32,810 bases of DNA. Source: RPQJ01 sp035691185 (GTDB taxonomy: Bacteria > Pseudomonadota > Gammaproteobacteria > Steroidobacterales > Steroidobacteraceae). The DNA lies in NCBI GenBank assembly GCA_035691185.1, contig DASSJN010000104.1:1-32810 (forward strand). Reading direction: 5' to 3'. The notes beneath the pieces were generated by a model. The model did no database searches. It was given only the letters and a program-made list of their open reading frames with translations, and was not told the origin of the DNA. Within the stretch, counting starts at the first letter, position 1; every line of letters begins with the position of its first letter. Both the position numbers and the translations under genes were made by a program. Shown here piece after piece: positions 31,150 to 32,810 of the stretch.

Positions 31150-31176
31150 TCGGACGGCGCTGCGCGCCGGCTTCTT

Positions 31177-31225
31177 ACCTCTCCCGCGGCGGCGGGAGAG
31201 GTCGGCCGCAGCGCCGGGTGAGGGC
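31177..31225. repeat. REP-like palindromic unit, copy 3 (diverged)
   Basis: Same design as the units at 20996 and 21054: ACCTCTCCCGC with GCGGGAGAGGT, then a CGGGTGAGGGC tail. The loop and the second part differ. It lies between rimO and the divergent pirin gene. Confidence 0.75.
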
Positions 31226-31317
31226 GTCTGCGGTGCCATATTGTAAGTCATGCGCCCGGCCGGGTTTAAATCGGCCCCCGCTGCCCCATTTCAGGACGAT
31301 CGGACAGGAGGTGCCCC

Positions 31318-32040
31318 ATGCAGGAAGTCCGGCGCGCCGCGGACCGCGGGTTCGCGGACCACGGCTGGCTCAGGTCGTATCACTCGTTCTCGTTCGCCGG
31401 GTATCACGATCCGGCGCACGTGCAGTTCGGCCCCCTGCGCGTGATCAACGAGGACCGGGTCGTCCCGGGTGCGGGGTTCGGCACGCACGGACACCGCGAC
31501 ATGGAAATCCTGAGCTACGTGCTCGAGGGCGAACTTGCGCACAAGGACTCCACCGGCACCAGTTCGACGATCCGGCCCGGCGACGTGCAGCGCATGAGCG
31601 CGGGCACCGGCGTCATGCACAGCGAGTTCAATGCCTCGCACGAACGCCCGGTTCACTTCCTGCAGATCTGGATCCTGCCGGACGAGCTCGGCATTCCGCC
31701 GGGATACGAGGAAAAGCGCTTCGACGCCGCGGAGAAGCGCGGGCGCCTGCGGCTGATCGCGTCTCCCGACCGCGCCGAAGGGTCGCTCAGGGTCCAGCAG
31801 GACGTGCGCGTGTACGCAGCGCTGCTCGACGGCAGCGAACACGCGCACCTCGACGTCGCCGACGATCGACGCATCTACGTGCACGTCGCGCGTGGCGCAG
31901 TCACCGCGAACGGCACGACGCTGGGTGCTGGAGATGCGCTCAAGCTCACCGGCACGACGCGCCTGGAATTGCGCAACGGGACGGACGCCGAGGTCCTCGT
32001 CTTCGACCTGCCGGGCAGCGCGCGGGTGGCCGAAGCGTAA
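31318..32040 (+). CDS. Pirin family protein (YhhW-like cupin)
   Basis: A 240-residue bicupin. The pirin N-terminal domain has FGTHGHRDMEILSYVLEG with His57 and His59, then MSAGTGVMHSEFNAS with His101 and Glu103, the same four metal ligands at the same positions as E. coli YhhW. WILPDELGIPPGYEEK is the typical linker, followed by the pirin C-terminal domain. Known relatives have quercetinase activity in vitro or act as redox-sensing co-regulators; the cellular role is unclear. GGAGG lies 7 nt before the ATG. It reads divergently from rimO and converges on the FmdB-like gene. Confidence 0.93.
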   Translation: MQEVRRAADRGFADHGWLRSYHSFSFAGYHDPAHVQFGPLRVINEDRVVPGAGFGTHGHRDMEILSYVLEGELAHKDSTGTSSTIRPGDVQRMSAGTGVMHSEFNASHERPVHFLQIWILPDELGIPPGYEEKRFDAAEKRGRLRLIASPDRAEGSLRVQQDVRVYAALLDGSEHAHLDVADDRRIYVHVARGAVTANGTTLGAGDALKLTGTTRLELRNGTDAEVLVFDLPGSARVAEA

Positions 32041-32054
32041 AGCGAGCAGACCCG

Positions 32055-32321
32055 CTAGAACGCGCAGCCGCCTCCGCCGCAGCCTCCGCCCCCGCAGGGG
32101 CCGGTGTCGCACGGCCGCTCGTACTGGCTGCCGAGCGACCCCGCGTGCACGACGCCGCTCGCGCCCAGGAGCTTCTCGACCTTGGCCCGGCTCGAAGTGC
32201 CGTCCGGTGGGATTCCGGCCCGGCGGCAAAGCGCGCCCCAGGTCGAGATCGTCTCGGCGATCTTGTGGCTGACTTCGACGACGCGGCCGTTGGCAGGGCA
32301 GTGATAGTCGTAGGTAGGCAT
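32055..32321 (-). CDS. FmdB-like zinc-ribbon protein
   Basis: An 88-residue protein. The start MPTYDYHCPANGRVVEV resembles the FmdB regulatory-protein family, but only Cys8 of the usual first CxxC pair is present (CPAN). Later cysteines are Cys32 and three in the tail CDTGPCGGGGCGGGGCAF. The glycine-spaced C-terminal cysteines suggest metal binding, as in several small FmdB proteins. No known partner is next to it. It converges on the pirin gene with a 14-bp gap and lies 48 bp past the end of the beta-propeller gene on the same strand. Confidence 0.8.
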   Translation of the reverse strand: MPTYDYHCPANGRVVEVSHKIAETISTWGALCRRAGIPPDGTSSRAKVEKLLGASGVVHAGSLGSQYERPCDTGPCGGGGCGGGGCAF

Positions 32322-32369
32322 CGGTAGGGCGGGGTGCGCTGTGAAGAGCGGATTTTAGCGAACCCGGGC

Positions 32370-32810
32370 TCACTCGAGCGCGTAGAGATTGCCGTCGGTG
32401 CTGCCGACATAGAGCACGCCGCGATCGACGGTCGGCGAGCCGAAGATCGCGCCGATCGACATGAAGCGCGCGAAGTCGACGTACATGTCCTGGAAATCGC
32501 CGAAGACGGGCTTGAAAGCGTCGCGGTCGAGGCGGCCATCCGGGTGCAGCAGGCCGTCCTCGTTGCGGCGCGAGGCGTCGGTCTGGAACTCCCACGCGAG
32601 CTGGCCGGTGGCGGCATCGACCGCGTAGACCCGGCCGTTGTGGCTGCCGAAATACGCGAGCTTCCCGGCCAGCGCGGGCGACGAGAACACGTAGGCCTTC
32701 GCATCGAAATTGAAGCGCAGCCGCCCGGTGCGCGCGTCGAGTGCGAAGAAGCGCGAACTGTCCGAGGTCGCGGCGTAGACGAGTCCGTCGCGCACGGCCG
32801 GCGTCGCGTT
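32370..32810 (-). CDS. PQQ-like beta-propeller repeat protein, C-terminal part (5' end outside window)
   Basis: The frame is open through the window edge and ends at a stop at 32370. About 146 residues are visible, with three copies of the propeller blade signature: VRDGLVYAATSDSSRFFALDARTGRLRF, LAYFGSHNGRVYAVDAATGQLAWEF and VLYVGSTDGNLYALE. This is the PQQ-enzyme-like or BamB-type repeat, each blade containing a W/F-rich tail. The start and any signal peptide or dehydrogenase domain lie beyond the window, so enzyme versus structural propeller cannot be decided. It could be an outer-membrane assembly or serine/threonine-kinase-linked propeller protein. Confidence 0.85.
   Translation of the reverse strand, partial: NATPAVRDGLVYAATSDSSRFFALDARTGRLRFNFDAKAYVFSSPALAGKLAYFGSHNGRVYAVDAATGQLAWEFQTDASRRNEDGLLHPDGRLDRDAFKPVFGDFQDMYVDFARFMSIGAIFGSPTVDRGVLYVGSTDGNLYALE

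Overview
The window is a GC-rich bacterial chromosome segment, coding almost edge to edge. Core genes such as rimO, a YcbB-type L,D-transpeptidase and slyD, a TonB-dependent receptor, and REP-like palindromes point to a Gram-negative proteobacterium. A gammaproteobacterium of the Steroidobacter/Nevskiales kind is my guess from gene content only.

Region 1 (1-17003) looks like one catabolic regulon. It holds the C-terminal part of a TonB-dependent receptor, four short-chain dehydrogenases, a medium-chain reductase, an SRPBCC protein, a DUF35 protein overlapping a thiolase-fold enzyme, a double-length acyl-CoA dehydrogenase, an APH-fold kinase, a TetR regulator, a BaiCD/FadH-type flavoenzyme, an ACAD10/11-type acyl-CoA dehydrogenase and an acyl-CoA synthetase. 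Three divergent promoter regions carry the same palindrome, CGACC-N4-GGTCG (2210-2223, 5345-5358, 13200-13213), and a near copy at 13274-13285. No such site was seen elsewhere, so these three regions probably form a regulon of the local TetR protein.

The chemistry suggested is activation of a carboxylic acid to its CoA thioester, alpha/beta desaturation by a fused heteromeric-type dehydrogenase, and retro-aldol cleavage by a DUF35/thiolase-like pair whose later thiolase residues are replaced (His to Glu, Cys to Tyr). A kinase plus ACAD10/11-like pair would remove a 4-hydroxyl group, as in LvaA/LvaC. The best guess for substrate is a steroid, bile-acid or terpenoid side chain. That is inference; no ring-cleavage genes are in view.

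Region 2 (17026-20528, minus strand) has a FabH-like ketosynthase downstream of a dimethylglycine/sarcosine dehydrogenase-like flavoprotein. Region 3 (20529-21102) is a non-coding stretch with two tandem 49-bp REP-like units, several inverted repeats and a probable 24-residue membrane peptide gene.

Region 4 (21103-32810) is mostly housekeeping and accessory genes: a Tyr/Gly-rich secreted protein, a GNAT acetyltransferase, UdgX, an isoprenylcysteine-methyltransferase-like protein, an M28 peptidase, a DUF4870-like membrane protein, SlyD, a vanadium-haloperoxidase-like protein with a damaged active site, the L,D-transpeptidase, RimO, pirin, an FmdB-like protein and the end of a PQQ-type beta-propeller protein. 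Strong tandem terminators follow slyD, and a telomere-like G-tract lies just upstream of rimO.
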